Assembly: GCA_024195265.1 (NCBI GenBank)
Contig: JAJLRJ010000002.1
Span: 20,071,070 to 20,135,069, forward strand
Direction: 5' to 3'
Length of the DNA: 64,000 bases
From: Dendrophyllia cribrosa
Lineage: Eukaryota > Cnidaria > Anthozoa > Scleractinia > Dendrophylliidae
Below are positions 22,411 through 34,500 of the stretch, piece by piece; position 1 is the stretch's first letter; each line of letters starts with the position of its first letter. The notes below the pieces were generated by a model. It was not told where the DNA came from. It made no database searches and saw nothing but the letters and a program-made list of their open reading frames with translations. The position numbers and the translations under genes were made by a program.

Positions 22411-22625
22411 AGGCCCCGTTTATACGGGTCCGGACAAATTTTTGCACGGACGAATTTTGTTCCTAGACCACGTGTTTACATGGATCTGTGCAAATTCTGT
22501 TACAGATTGCAGTGGTGTTTACACGGAAACTTGCACACTTAGCCGTTCAAAAATTCGTCCAGTTCCGCCGGACCCGTGTAAACGCAAGTGGAACCGAGCA
22601 AGTTTTTGTCCGTTAAACGGGGCCT
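22411..22625. mobile_element. 215-bp MITE with AGGCCCCGTTTA-type ends
   Basis: The left end AGGCCCCGTTTATACGGGTC and right end CCGTTAAACGGGGCCT are inverted. Internal GGTCCGG and CCGGACCC also mirror. It is GC-rich inside very AT-rich DNA and has no ORF of its own. Target duplication is unresolved. Confidence 0.7.
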
Positions 22626-25474
22626 AAATGTATTGAGCAACTTCAGTTGTACAATACCACCAAATAATACAAAACCAATATAAATGTAGTTTGAAACCTA
22701 GTAAAAATTGCAAAACATCTTGCTCAAAAATTATCTGGTAATCAAATCCAATTAAAATAGAAGCATTACAAAAACATAAATATTTCTGTGTTGTTTGAAA
22801 CAACTGCAAATTAAATTTTATTTTTAGAAATATAGGCTGCTCCAGGCCTGGTGATATATATATGCAAATCATTGAATGGAAATACTTTCAGGCATTTTAT
22901 GCAAGCTATAAATAACTGTACATTACCCTCTTGTGGTCTACTATCTGATACAGGCAAGAAAATTATATCTTGTTTGTGCATGATCTTAGTGTTCTGGTAT
23001 TCAAAATGCAGTTCTTTTTTATAAATATTTCTCAGTAGAGAATATCTCAAAGGAAAAACGCCCAGTGCCAAAGGGATCGGCATTTAAATAAATACTCTGC
23101 AGATTACATGTAAAAAAAGTTCTTATTTAGTCTAAGGCACATGTAACAGCCAGAAAAATTATATGTAGTTCTAGGGAAGCAAGAATACAATTTTAAATTT
23201 CCCAGCACTGCCAATTAAAAAATATATATATATTAAGCTTATTTCAAAGCTTAAGCTTATATTATAGCAAAATATGGAAGAAAAGCGAAATAAATTTGTA
23301 TTGAATGTTAGTAAGGCTTTACAGGCGAAATGCCAAGATTATCTCTGACAAAATCAGCTTAGGTGTATTGTCGGACTTCCTGTCTATTTATTGCAGACTC
23401 AAAGTACACCTAAACCCTCCTATTATTTTAAAGCTAAAATTTCAAGCAGTTGATGTTCACTGCATCCAAAAATTTGATCTTAGAATGAGTTCACAACATA
23501 CGACATACGATCTTACAGTCAGCTTATAGTTGTCTCATGCCCAGAAAACGAAAATTTATCACGACGTCCGTTCTCTCTTTTATCACTGCAAAGATAAGCT
23601 TAAGCTTATATAAAGTTGCTTGAGTCGATTGCACAAAAACAAAACGCAGACGTAGACATGACACAAGACATTTACATGTAAGAAAGCAAGATCAACTTTC
23701 AGTCTTTCAGGTTTTCTTTAGACATTTTAGCTCGATCATCTCGATATTAACGCCGATTTCTAACCTTCGACGGCGAAAACATACTACCTTACTTATCTGC
23801 GAAACGAGTAACGAGTTTAAAAAAACCGAAGCGAATGACAAATAATCAATTTCCTCTTCCTTCGCTCTCAACGCACTTCTCAAAGTGGAATTATGCTACG
23901 CTAATTTGCATACTAAAGCCTCTAGTGGTTTGAATTACAAATTTTCCACTACGTCGTAATTGTAGTAGTTTACTCCATTCTTCACAACAAAACACACAAT
24001 CACTTTATCTAATAGTGCTTCACCTTGGTTCTGTTCTTTACCAAATTGCTTTAAATCGTAAGCGGTAACGAAACTTCGGTTGTGAGGATTTAAGTTAAGC
24101 TTAACTTATTCGACAAAACATGTGGTCTCCGCTTACGGGTAGTTGCAAGTAATATTTACGTAACGAAAATTTACTCACCGTGGATTTTGAAAGCTCCACT
24201 GTATCGAAGGATAGATCTTTCCATTCACAAGCACCGAAAGCTCCAAATAAATATAAATGAAAGCAAGAACATGAAGCTCGTGATAGCGTCCTTTTCGATT
24301 CCGTGCCATCACTGATGATTTCTTCACAGTACAACAAGCCACGGGGGAAGCTTCTAGTAATGAATGTGTAAATAGTTTATAGCTTTTCTAGGAGTCTTAA
24401 GAGAATATATAGGATGCAAGCAAAAAAGGAAATGTTTCTCCTTTTTCGTCTCAAAGGTCACAATGTAATTGGCCGTGTCATAAGATCTAAGAGACCCTTA
24501 CGGTATAAAAATCTCCGCGAGACTTTACGGGGGATGCGGCAAAGGATAGTATCATGTTTCTTACTTCGTCATCTGATTGGTCAAAACATAACAAGAGGTC
24601 TATTTCTGTTTGGCGCCAAATCTGCTTGCTATGGATACGTGCCGATTCGTGCATATCCGCTTGCTCTCCGCTTGTCTCCATCTTGCTTTTCAGCGTTTCC
24701 GGTCAGCGAAAGAGTTTCCAAGGAAGGAGAAAAGAAACTTCCTCATTTTCCTCTTCTTTTAATTCTCATTATTCCAGACGTAAATATCTCAGTACGATTA
24801 TTTTCATATGGCTAAAAGCATTTAATTTTTTTCAAAAATAAAAAAGCATTACAAAAATTAGCATTCCACCCACAAAGCCTCAGCTCCCATGAATCGTGAC
24901 TTGCATATTCATAATAAAGAATATGTTGTGGCGAAAATAAAATGTCGTAATTTTGAAATAATGCTCGGCTTTGTCAAATATCACGCTTTTTATTAGAAAC
25001 GGACCGTTTTACTTCTGAGGGGGGAGGTTGGGTGATTTGGAAAATTATATATCATGCAAGCCAACTCGCTGGGAAAAATAATATCCTACAACTGCGAAAG
25101 CCCGACTTGATGCAGCGACACAGCTTAACACAGCTAAAGGAAAAAATATCGAGCACAAACAAGATCACGCAAAAAAAAAAAAAATAGGAAATCTAATGGT
25201 TCGCCCCTTTAATACGTACTCGAAGGCATTTTTCTCGTGCCGTAACGTTCTTTTAGGTTCTACGGCGGATAATCTGTCTGTCGCCCCCAGGTAGCCAATA
25301 TGGGCGTCTATAAACCTCAACTTCCTTGCTAAAAACTGACAAAAAGCCATCATTTATTTATTTGCCAAGTTATAAAAAATTGCCTGAAAGTTTGGCTGAT
25401 AAGTTATTTATATACCTCAACTTCCTTGGTCACTGACGGCTGACATAAGGCATGAATTTAAACTGACAAACCAT
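22626..25474. other. AT-rich stretch, no supported gene
   Basis: A minus-strand CCACG|GTGAGTAA donor-like site at 24179/24178 follows a GC-richer 160 bp, which could be a non-coding first exon. No ATG-initiated coding frame supports it. Nothing else is recognisable. Confidence 0.4.
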
Positions 25475-25481
25475 CTCAAAC

Positions 25482-25720
25482 CAGAAACCCATAAGTGGGT
25501 TGAAACGTGTAACACGCATTCACAGCTTCCGAATATTCATTTTTCACTTAGTACCATATTTGGAAACCCCTCAGTCCCTCGAGCGAATTGATTGGTTAAT
25601 ATTTTGATCTTGATTTTCCAAATATGGCTGTAACAACTTCTCAGCAAATTGAATAATCGGAAGCTTATTTTGAAGCGTACAAGAGACAGTTGCACGTTTC
25701 AACCCACTTATGGGTTTCTG
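25482..25720. mobile_element. 239-bp MITE, copy 2, 7-bp target duplication CTCAAAC
   Basis: Same family as 14604-14873 but inverted: ends CAGAAACCCATAAGTGGG and CCCACTTATGGGTTTCTG, with the interior reading as its reverse complement (AAGCTTCCGATTATTCAATT shared). CTCAAAC repeats at 25475-25481 and 25721-25727. Confidence 0.85.
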
Positions 25721-25727
25721 CTCAAAC

Positions 25728-27460
25728 TCAACTGACATCCTTGGAGATTATCCCTACGACAGCACAAAAATGACTCCATTTCTTGTGTCCTTATGCGTCA
25801 AAATAATTTGAATGAAAATGTTTGCGTGATAATGGACATAATAATTTTAAACGTTTTTGTAGGAAAACCCTAATTTAGGGTATACATGTATGTCATGTAT
25901 GTCAACATGATAAGTCTTTAGTCACGGAAAAAGGATGGGTGGGTGCCAAAGGTTTTCCCCATGCTCTCATCCCTCTCATATTACACGCCACTTACAGTAC
26001 CACAGTCGAACCTCCATGTATAACCATCTCTCGTAAGTGACCACCTCTCGTAAGTGACCACGACCACTTTCGGCGTTGGTGATTTGAATTTTTCCGTATT
26101 GTTTTTAATTAACCTCTGGTAAGCGACCACTCGGCCATATTTCGGGGGGCTGGGGCTGACTATGATGGCGGCCGTACACGTTCTCGACGTTCTCTGAGCT
26201 CCAAAACCGATGGCGGGTTTACAAGGGTAGAGTCTACCTTCAATAGCTCAGAAGGAGGTCGGACACTTACTGAGAATTATATAACGTAATGTCGACACTA
26301 AGGCCCTGCTGCGAAGCCCCATACTCATAGAACCTATGCCCGTCATTTTTCATGGTCATGGCTAGCGGAATGTTTCGCGGGCGCGTTGTGTGCCGCCGGT
26401 GGCCGGGGAGAGACTGTACCTTTCCAAACAAGCTCAGTGACTGGTTAACGAAACAATAGGTTAAACAACACAAACAATAGCCCTAGACCTAAACACAATA
26501 GAAGCTACAGTACTACGGGGCCAATAAAATTAGAGGTCTGGAAGAGCTACAGTACTACTCGGCGCCCGCCGCCCGCGTGTTGGGCAGGGCTGGCTCGCGG
26601 GCGCGTATGACGTCGCAAAACATGCGCGTATGACGCCACACAACATCCGGAATCTTTGAGGCTTTGTTTTTCGTGCGGCTACACAGCCGTTAGCTCGGTA
26701 AACACTTTAATATAGTACGCGTTTTGCTTTTAAACATACACTAATGGAGATTTGAATAAAATTTTTCGAAAGAAGATTGTGTTGTCCATTTTTATATGTT
26801 TGTTCATTCATTAAGCTTACATAGATTGAAAAGCGATTTTATGTAAACAAAACAAGACTTGGATTTTATAGTTCTATTTTCACTCGGTGCGGTGCGGTGT
26901 AAATGTACTGTGCAGACGGTCGCGTAATAAGCTTACTGTTTTTGAGAATTGCTAAAATTGAAAAAAAGCCCGGTCGTCAATCTTAATTCTTGTGCTTCCG
27001 ACCTTTCAAGGCTTGGTTAAGTTTCACCTTAGTTAAGCTTGTTCAGAGTGCGACGCTATTAGGCTCAGGCTATCTATATATATCATAATACCAATATTTT
27101 ATTATTTTTATAAAATTCTTGGGATGGATCGAGATTCGTTAATTTGGAGCCTACTGCCATGATGGAGATTTCCATGGAACTTCGCCAACAAACAATACTC
27201 CGCCAAACTCCTCGACATGTAGGCCAATAGACTTTTTTGGAGCGCCGAAAAAGTGCCGTTATGAAGAGCACCCCTTTGGAGACTTGAGAAAATGGCGCGA
27301 GATTTTTTAGCCAATCACAAAAAATAGCAATGCAAAACTGACCAAAGCAATGAAGAAATTACTTTCGACACTCAATTGAAAACTGCTCTATCACTACTAA
27401 TACAACATGTCCAGGGGGACTCCCATCTTGATAAAATTGACGGGGGTGGTCGTCGGAAAT
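25728..27460. other. repeat-bearing intergenic DNA, no gene
   Basis: Near 25998 ACCACAGTCGAACCTCCATG is followed by two TCTCGTAAGTGACCACC copies, resembling the ends of pogo/Tc1-type elements. 26450-26545 (GGGGCCAATAAAATTAGAGG) is an inverted relative of 56755-56850. No coding region is supported. Confidence 0.45.
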
Positions 27461-27467
27461 TTTGAAA

Positions 27468-27925
27468 GGAACCCCTAAAAAGTACCACAAACCCGTTTTG
27501 TGTGTATGACTCCCATTAAGGTTTACCCCTAAGAGGTACCAGAAACCTGTTTTGTGGGTGTGGCTCACATTAAGGTTTACCCCTATGAGGTACTAGAAAC
27601 CCGTTTTGTGGGTACGACTCACATTAAGGTTTACCCCTAAGAGGTTCCAGAAACCTGTTTTGTGGGTGTGGCTCACATTAAATGTTACAGTGCCCCTAAG
27701 AGGTACCAGAAACCCGTTTTGTGTGTATGACTCACATTAAGGTTTACCCCTAAGAGGTACCAGAAACCCGTTTTGCGAGTATGACTCACATTAAGGTTTA
27801 CCCCCAAGAGGTACCAGAAACCCGTTTTGCGAGTATGACTCACATTAAGGTTTACCCCTAAGAGGTACCAGAAACCCGTTTTGCGAGTATGAATCACATT
27901 AAGGTTTACCCCCAAGAGGTACCAA
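27468..27925. repeat. 54-bp minisatellite, about 8-9 copies
   Basis: The unit begins GTTTACCCCTAAGAGGTACC; successive starts at 27521, 27575 and 27629 are 54 bp apart. One junction is altered (GTTACAGTG near 27680). Because 54 is divisible by three, the minus strand stays open and gives an 18-residue repeat (GVNLNVSHTRKTGFWYLL). This is probably a by-product of the period rather than a gene. Confidence 0.85.
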
Positions 27926-28900
27926 TTCTTTCTAAAAAGGTGTTCCTGTCAGCAGATGACAAACAAAGATATGATTTGTCCTTTGTGCATAAGTAAAGTG
28001 ATAGTTGCTCTTTTGACAACAAGTCTAATGCAAAATAAAGGGTTAGAACGGGTTGCTTCAATAAGTCGTAAGACTCGAAATACCATCTTAATTCTTGTCA
28101 CATGGAAGGATTGTGAACAGAGACGCTAAAATGTCAGAACTTGCTCACTCCTGTTAGCCATAATAGTCGAGTCCACTTCTTGTGGTGGCACTGTATTTCT
28201 TTTAAGCCAGATGATTCTAATTCTGTAACCTTCCCGTACTGTGCTAAATGAATTCACAAATATGAATTTTAGTCATTTGAGGAATGAAATTTTGGTCATA
28301 GTATTGGTTCAAAATTATCGATTGAGGTCCAGTCTGAATAAACAAGCCCGCACATGTTCGCATTGAGTACATATTTATGGATTTGGAGAGCTTTGGTGAA
28401 TTCCATGCACTCAACTAAAGCACAGTTTGTCAACAAAACGATATTTGTCAATACAACGGTGGCCAAGGCGTTTGTCGGTATCCAATACGTCACAGGAGTG
28501 CTTGAATTAATTAAAATTCTTTGTAGTAATATCGCAATTCGCTTTTTAGTGCGATTTAATAACACTACTAAAATCAGGACGCCTAGTACAATAGTACAAT
28601 TTACAGTGTTTTGCAGCATGTTGGTCTAGAAGGGGCTTGTATTAAAATTAAAATGTGACACGACCCCATCTATACTAATACCACGTAAATACGACCACAT
28701 TTTTAAGTTTATTTTTGTTGTTGTTCCTTTTATTGATCATTGGTGGTCGTATTAACGCGTTGCACTGTATTTCTGTTTTGCGGACACTCGGGCTTCTTCC
28801 AGATATATCCATCCTACTTTTTCCTTTGGTGTCCTTTTTCAGCGAATTCTATTTTAATTTGGAGGCTGCACCTACGCGAGACAGTATAAACTTCAGAAAA
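27926..28900. other. no supported gene
   Basis: Hydrophobic ORFs occur on both strands over 28296-28629, but neither shows a family motif. Nothing else was seen. Confidence 0.4.
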
Positions 28901-28904
28901 TAAC

Positions 28905-29475
28905 TAAGTAATGTATTAAACATGAGACACAGTGTTTCATCAGATTTCCAAACACCGCGAAGTGGATTGAAAAACGAGGCGCAGCCGAGTTTTTTAAAAC
29001 CCACTTTAAGGTGTTTGGAAATCTGATTAAATACTGTGTCGAATGTTTGATATTACTTCTCAAACAAAATGATTTTAGAAGGAGAAATTGAGGAAGCAAA
29101 AATGAGGAGTGTTTCACCTGATTTCCAAACACTCATTAAACATTAATTTCCTTTGTATTTTCGTCATGAATTATTAATGAGTTTGAGAAGTAATATATCA
29201 AACATGAGACACAGTGTTTCATCACAAGATCAAACACTGAGAAGAGAGTTGAAAATACGACGCGCAGCGGAGTATTTTTGACGAACTTCGAGGTGTTTGA
29301 TCTTGTGATGAAATACTGTGTCGAATGTTTGATATTACTTCTCAAACAAAATGATTTTAGAAGGAGAAATTAAGGATGCAAAAATGAGGAGTGTTTCATC
29401 TGATTTCCAAACACTCATTAAACATTAATTTCCTTTGTATTTTCTTCATGAATTATTAATGAGTTTGAGAATACC
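28905..29475. repeat. tandemly duplicated foldback unit, about 285 bp x 2
   Basis: Each unit contains AAACATGAGACACAGTGTTTCATC and, inverted, a tract ending GAAATACTGTGTCGAATGTTTGA. A shared 110-bp tail follows (AATGATTTTAGAAGGAGAAA ... ATTATTAATGAGTTTGAGA). The two units differ in the inner part of the palindrome: ATTTCCAAACACC in the first and AGATCAAACACTG in the second, each matched by its own inverse. Confidence 0.75.
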
Positions 29476-30159
29476 ATTTCTTCTTTATTGTCATTCATCG
29501 GGAAAAATAGTTTAAACAAGCTACAAATTGTCACTAAAGGAAACGCTATTACAAGCTGGTAGCATATTATACATCTACAAGGCCAGGTCTACAGTTAACC
29601 TTTAATTTGGGAATCAGAGCCACTCTGGATATCAGTCTCGTAGTTACTGAAAGGCCTAACCTGTTGAAATAGCTATCGCACGACTTATCTAACTGTGAAC
29701 GACTTTCTACTGATCATCCTGAAAACGTCTTCTGGTCTGAACAGAAAAAAATTACAATTATGAACCTCTGCAAATAGACCACATAAGCAACGTACACTGC
29801 ACAACTTACGACAAGTGAACTAAACCAATCAAAGTCTTGAACAAAGACGTGTATAAATCAGGTGTCAAGTAGGACAAAAGTAACGATACATGATGATACA
29901 TTGGCCATTGTTTTGGATCTGGTTATCCCAGAAGACAAGTTCACATATCCTGCGCAAGATTCCTCAACAAAACACTAAACTAAGCAAACGAACAAACAAA
30001 AAACACAAAGAAAACACAATCGATTTCTGAAAGGCATTTATGGCCAAAAAAGTACGAGAAAGTTGTTTTGTTACCGCTTTGTTTTAAACAAATGCAGGGT
30101 GTTCAAAAGTTGGTTGACGCTAACCCGAGATTGGAAGATCACTTTTTCATTTTTTATTG
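29476..30159. other. no gene seen
   Basis: AT-rich, A-runs, no motif. Confidence 0.45.
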
Positions 30160-30610
30160 TTTACAGCGGTTACCAATAACGATGCGACTCATCGCACTTC
30201 ATTCGAGACTTGAGTCTTGATGGATGTCAATCAAAGAAAAGCCGTTAACATTCTTTCAAATTCTGACTGGATTCCGAGGGACAGAAGTAAATCATGAACA
30301 ATTTTACCAGGAAAGGCAAAGTTAAAGTTTTAAAACAATCTAGTTATAAGCCACCTACCTAAAGCCAGATATAATTTAAAAGAGATCTCGTTGAACATAA
30401 TAAAAAATTGCGCTGCATGTAAAGGTTTTATGATCATGATCCGCTTTCCATTTACATTCTCTTAGCGGGAAAAATTGTCGATCTTTGACTTTTTTCACAA
30501 TATAGAAGAATTTCAAAGGCTTTCCTTTGATTGACGTCCACCAAAACTCGACTTTGTCCGCTTGAATGAAGCGCAGCGAGTCGCGTGTGACTGGTAACCA
30601 AAATAAAAGC
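30160..30610. repeat. about 450-bp foldback element
   Basis: GGTTACCAATAACGATGCGA near 30167 is mirrored by CGCGTGTGACTGGTAACC near 30580. Inside these, GATGGATGTCAATCAAAG mirrors CTTTGATTGACGTCCACC. Arms are about 80 bp and imperfect; the centre is not coding. Confidence 0.65.
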
Positions 30611-31285
30611 GTTATTCATGCACTGCCAAATTTACCTTATAGTTTGAAATATTAACTCGGAGTAAACAACGAAGGATCGAAGTAAATTGCCAAATACCCT
30701 TATCCATAAAGTATGACACTTAATTTTAAAGTGACGCCTATTATCGGTTAGCTCAAACTTGTTATGAAGCCATATGGAGATTTTCATTATTTCTGTTTTG
30801 CTTCCTTTCTTTTAATGCACTAATTAAACGATTTGAACAAAATTCTCAGCAACTAATCTACCCTGTTCGCAGTCTCACAAATTCCTCCAAAGATCGTAAA
30901 ATGAGCAAAATAAACATGCGGCCCGAAAATTTATCACACGCGAGAGAAACCAGGTGGTGTACGAGGACGCGACGAAATACGTGCGTTTGATTGGGACAAC
31001 TTCTCAACATTCCAAAAGTAGAACATCTGGAAACTTCCAAATCGTCAAAAGATGAGGATGTTCATTTCTCGGAATAATCGGTATACTCCCCCCCCCCCCC
31101 CTCCCCTACCCCCTCCCCTTTAAAGAAAAACACGTTTTTCTTTGGCTCACGCTCCATAATCGTACTCATTCTCATTTTGCTCACTTGCACGACAATCTTA
31201 TCCAAAAGAACAGCGAGACTACAAATGGTCGACCACTAATTAAGATTAATTAACTGATTGCCGGGTTGTGTTGGAAGATTTCATG
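30611..31285. other. 3' flank of the RNF213-like gene, no gene
   Basis: A C-rich homopolymer tract lies at about 31088-31120. No clear minus-strand polyadenylation signal was seen close to the stop at 31286. Confidence 0.45.
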
Positions 31286-31402
31286 TCAGCTTCGGGAGAA
31301 GGCGAAGCGCGCTAGACTCTTCAGCTGACGGGATCTTGCAACACTGGGACGGCTGGTCCTAGAAGCCGAAGTCCGAGAAACCTGCTTTGCCTCTTCTAAC
31401 AC
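31286..31402 (-). CDS. RNF213-like exon 5 (C-terminal tail)
   Basis: Acceptor TTTCTGTTTTATTTGTCAG|GTGTTAG is strong and phase 0 agrees with exon 4. It encodes 38 residues (VLEEAKQVSRTSASRTSRPS..., basic Arg/Ser-rich) to TGA at 31288-31286. If exon 4 is not spliced here, the protein would end four residues later with VCSN. Low complexity makes homology uncheckable by eye. Confidence 0.6.
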   Translation of the reverse strand: MLEEAKQVSRTSASRTSRPSVARSRQLKSLARFAFSRS

Positions 31403-31523
31403 CTGACAAATAAAACAGAAACATACATCAACAAAAATCAGGAAAATCGAACTGAAAGACGTTGTGCATGCATGATGCAATTGATGGGGGGATTAAAAGT
31501 TTTTCTGAATTAATAATATTAAT

Positions 31524-31597
<74 letters not shown>

Positions 31598-34500
31598 GGG
31601 GAAAAAGGAGACTGAGGGATTGATTATGGCTGCCCAAACACAGTCCTTGAGAACGAATGCTGTCAAAGCACATATTGACAAGACTCAGGATGATCCATTA
31701 TGCCGTATGTGTAGACAGAAAGAGGAGATAATTTTAGTAGTGTAGAATTGAAAGCATGCTGAAATGTAATCAATTTAATCAACACCAGTTCAAATGCTAA
31801 AAACGTTCAAAGGCAAGCTACATTAACAGCATGTCAAATAGGTCATTCAGATGCCCACTACTTCTTTTTCGATGTAAAAACCAAACTTCCATATATTCAC
31901 CTTTTTATATATATGTCCGAAATACGTTCAGAGCAACTCTAGTTTCCTTCTTTGTGCATAGTTTTTCAACTGTTTGTTTGCTTTTCTTTTGATCACATAA
32001 AAATGTAAGAGAAAACGAGATAATGTTCTGTCTGGAGAGGATGACAGAACTGCATATGAGTAGACTATTGTTTGTAGCAAATATCTACGCACGCGTTGAA
32101 GGCAGTTTTTTGTGGGGATGTAGTTATCTCTGGATCAATCAAAACGGAAGTTGAATCAAGTGCTTACTATTATTAGTTGCTACACACCTTGAGACGGTCC
32201 TGGTAAAAACAAAGGACTTGATACGTATGTCCAATGGCTAGCCTGTCAGGAAACACAGAGCTGATGAATTCTGCTGGAGATTCCACCTTCGGTTTCCACG
32301 ATTTGAACGCATCGATTGGCCAAAGCGAAGGCTCCTGCATGCGCTCCACTAGACTATCACCTGGCTCAGGTCTCATTTCCTCCGAGGAAAGGTAGCGAAA
32401 AATGAAGCGTCGAAGCGCTGTTGTGACGGCAATTAGTGCAGACCGTTCTGACTCGGTCTTTCCAGTCACTGGGGCTGCTTTGCTCATTGCGTCTGTTATC
32501 TCGTCTGGTATGACAGCACGATACATGTCATCTATGCCTCCGGATGCCGATTCAGCCAACGTGTCTTCAAGAAATTCGTACAGTGCAACTACGTGTGTTA
32601 GCTGAATAGCACTGTGGGGCTGAGGAAGTAAATCCTTTGGAAATGGCCTCGTTCCGCAAAACCACTTGTCTGTGAATTCGGTCAAGGGTTCCTCTGGTTG
32701 CCCAACTTGATATCGTTTTAACAGGCAAAGGACAATTTCCATGTGCTCAAGCAAAACTTGTACGTGCTTTAGGCTCTGTTCGCTTTGACGTAACAGACCA
32801 CTTCGGAACACGTCGGTGAGTGGGTGCTGAGGAATCAGTTCTTGCAACTCGTCCAGAATTCCTCTACAAGTGTGAAAGAGCTCTTGGGAGAAGATGAACT
32901 CTTGAAATCCGTCGAAAGTTGAGAGGAATGATTTTCCCACCAAAAAGAGGACTGCCATCTCTTTCTCGATCTTTGCAACGTCAAAGAATATTTCCTTGCC
33001 ATGACCGTACTCGGTATTGCGTTGGGAGTGCCTTAAAATATCGTCTGACCACTGGTACTGGATAACTTCATACTCTCGAGCTTCCTGTAAATGGACCATT
33101 GGAATGGCACATTTTCCTCCATCTCGCTCCAGGAAGACCAGCGCAGAACATTTTCCTGTTGTTGCAATACTGAGCATCTTCCGTAAGAAATCATTCTGGA
33201 TGTTCTGAAGTATTTCCAAAGCAGCACAAAGAAATACTCCATGATCCCTTTTCTCGACAAGGCAATATGAAATCGGCGAGCTCTCACTAAGGTGTGGCAT
33301 TTCTTGCTTTAGCTGTTTCTTGACAAAAGGACGCACCCTCTCCCAAGCCATGTTGAATTTCTTGAAACAATCGTTCAATCGCTTTTTCTCCTCAGGTGAA
33401 TGGGCTTCTCTTCGAATGATCTCTCCAATCTTTGCAGTAGCGTCCTTTCGGCTGAGGCGTCTACTTAGCAGCGAATCCACGAGACGACTCTATGAAAGAA
33501 GGTGTATCAGATTCGCTACGAGAGGTAGATTGGTGTTAAAATCAAGAAATAACCCGAATAGAGGATGATTCATCTTCGTCTCATCATTAGCTGTCATGTA
33601 GTAGGCTCTTAAGCTGGTAAACGTTTTAGGGCACGTCACTCGTAACAATCTGGGAAGGTGAAGGTTTCTCTCATCCGTGCCCGAAAATTGAGGGTCGTCA
33701 GCCTCTTCTATCTTCCTTTGAACAGCCAACTTGTTTGCAAAGTCCTGTGGACGGGCTAACTGTTTTTTTGGATAAAATTCGCGGAGCAAGGGGCCAACCA
33801 CCGCTCCAAACTTTCTTTCCCATGCTATTCGTAAGTCTTGCGTGTGACACAGACCCGCTGAAGAAAGAAAGGAAGTACTTTCTTCCAAGGCATGGTGCAG
33901 GAAACGAATGACGTCTTCTTCCTTAGCATCTAAGAGACTACGTAACGCCTTAAGGTCGTAATCAATCCGTTGAAAGCACATTTCACAACGATCACTCTCT
34001 GTAAGGTCAGTTCTCAGTATCTGAGAAAGACACTTTTCATCAAACAACTCCAGTGCATAGCCACCATAAAGTGCTGCGTGAACAAATAAATGAAGAATAC
34101 GGAATTCTCCCGGATTTAGTTCCCGTACGTGAACGGAAATGTCTTCAGAAATGGAAGGAGAGACATGGCCTTTCAATGGCTGGATCATTTCGACAGGTGC
34201 TTCTTCCGTGCAAGTTTTCTTTTTGTCTTTACATGTAGACCTGCAAGTAGGACAGATTGCTCCGTTGTCGTTACCAGCCACGGCAAAAACTGTTCCACAA
34301 GTACAGAAGAAAGAAGTGGCTTTGGGAAATTGATCGGCAGTGTAATTTTCGTAAAGCTTGTAAGGTTTCTGAGGACTTTCACCGGATGCCAAGACATAAG
34401 AATTTTGCGATGCCATTGGGTTGGCAAGGTATGACATGAAAGCAATCTTGTTCTTCTTTGCGCTGCTGAAACACGAGGACAAAATGATGCAAAGATGTAG

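Noticed and set aside
24179..24337. Possible minus-strand first exon ending at a GTGAGT donor
   Set aside because: Frame begins with TTG, no ATG nearby, and no partner exon found in 5 kb downstream.
27468..27925. CRISPR-like array (regular 54-bp repeat)
   Set aside because: No repeat/spacer alternation; whole units repeat, and the genome is eukaryotic.
28296..28629. Hydrophobic ORFs on both strands, the minus one faintly like two helices of a 7TM receptor
   Set aside because: Overlapping on both strands, no family motif, no splice or start support; AT-rich DNA gives hydrophobic codons by chance.
31428..31681. Poly-Ile/poly-Leu ORFs on the minus strand
   Set aside because: Read through of an (AAT)n microsatellite in an intron.
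33480..33560. A mini-intron ending at TTCTTTCATAG that would remove the second TAG
   Set aside because: Available donors give an intron of about 30 bp or one that deletes conserved-looking residues; kept only as a caveat.
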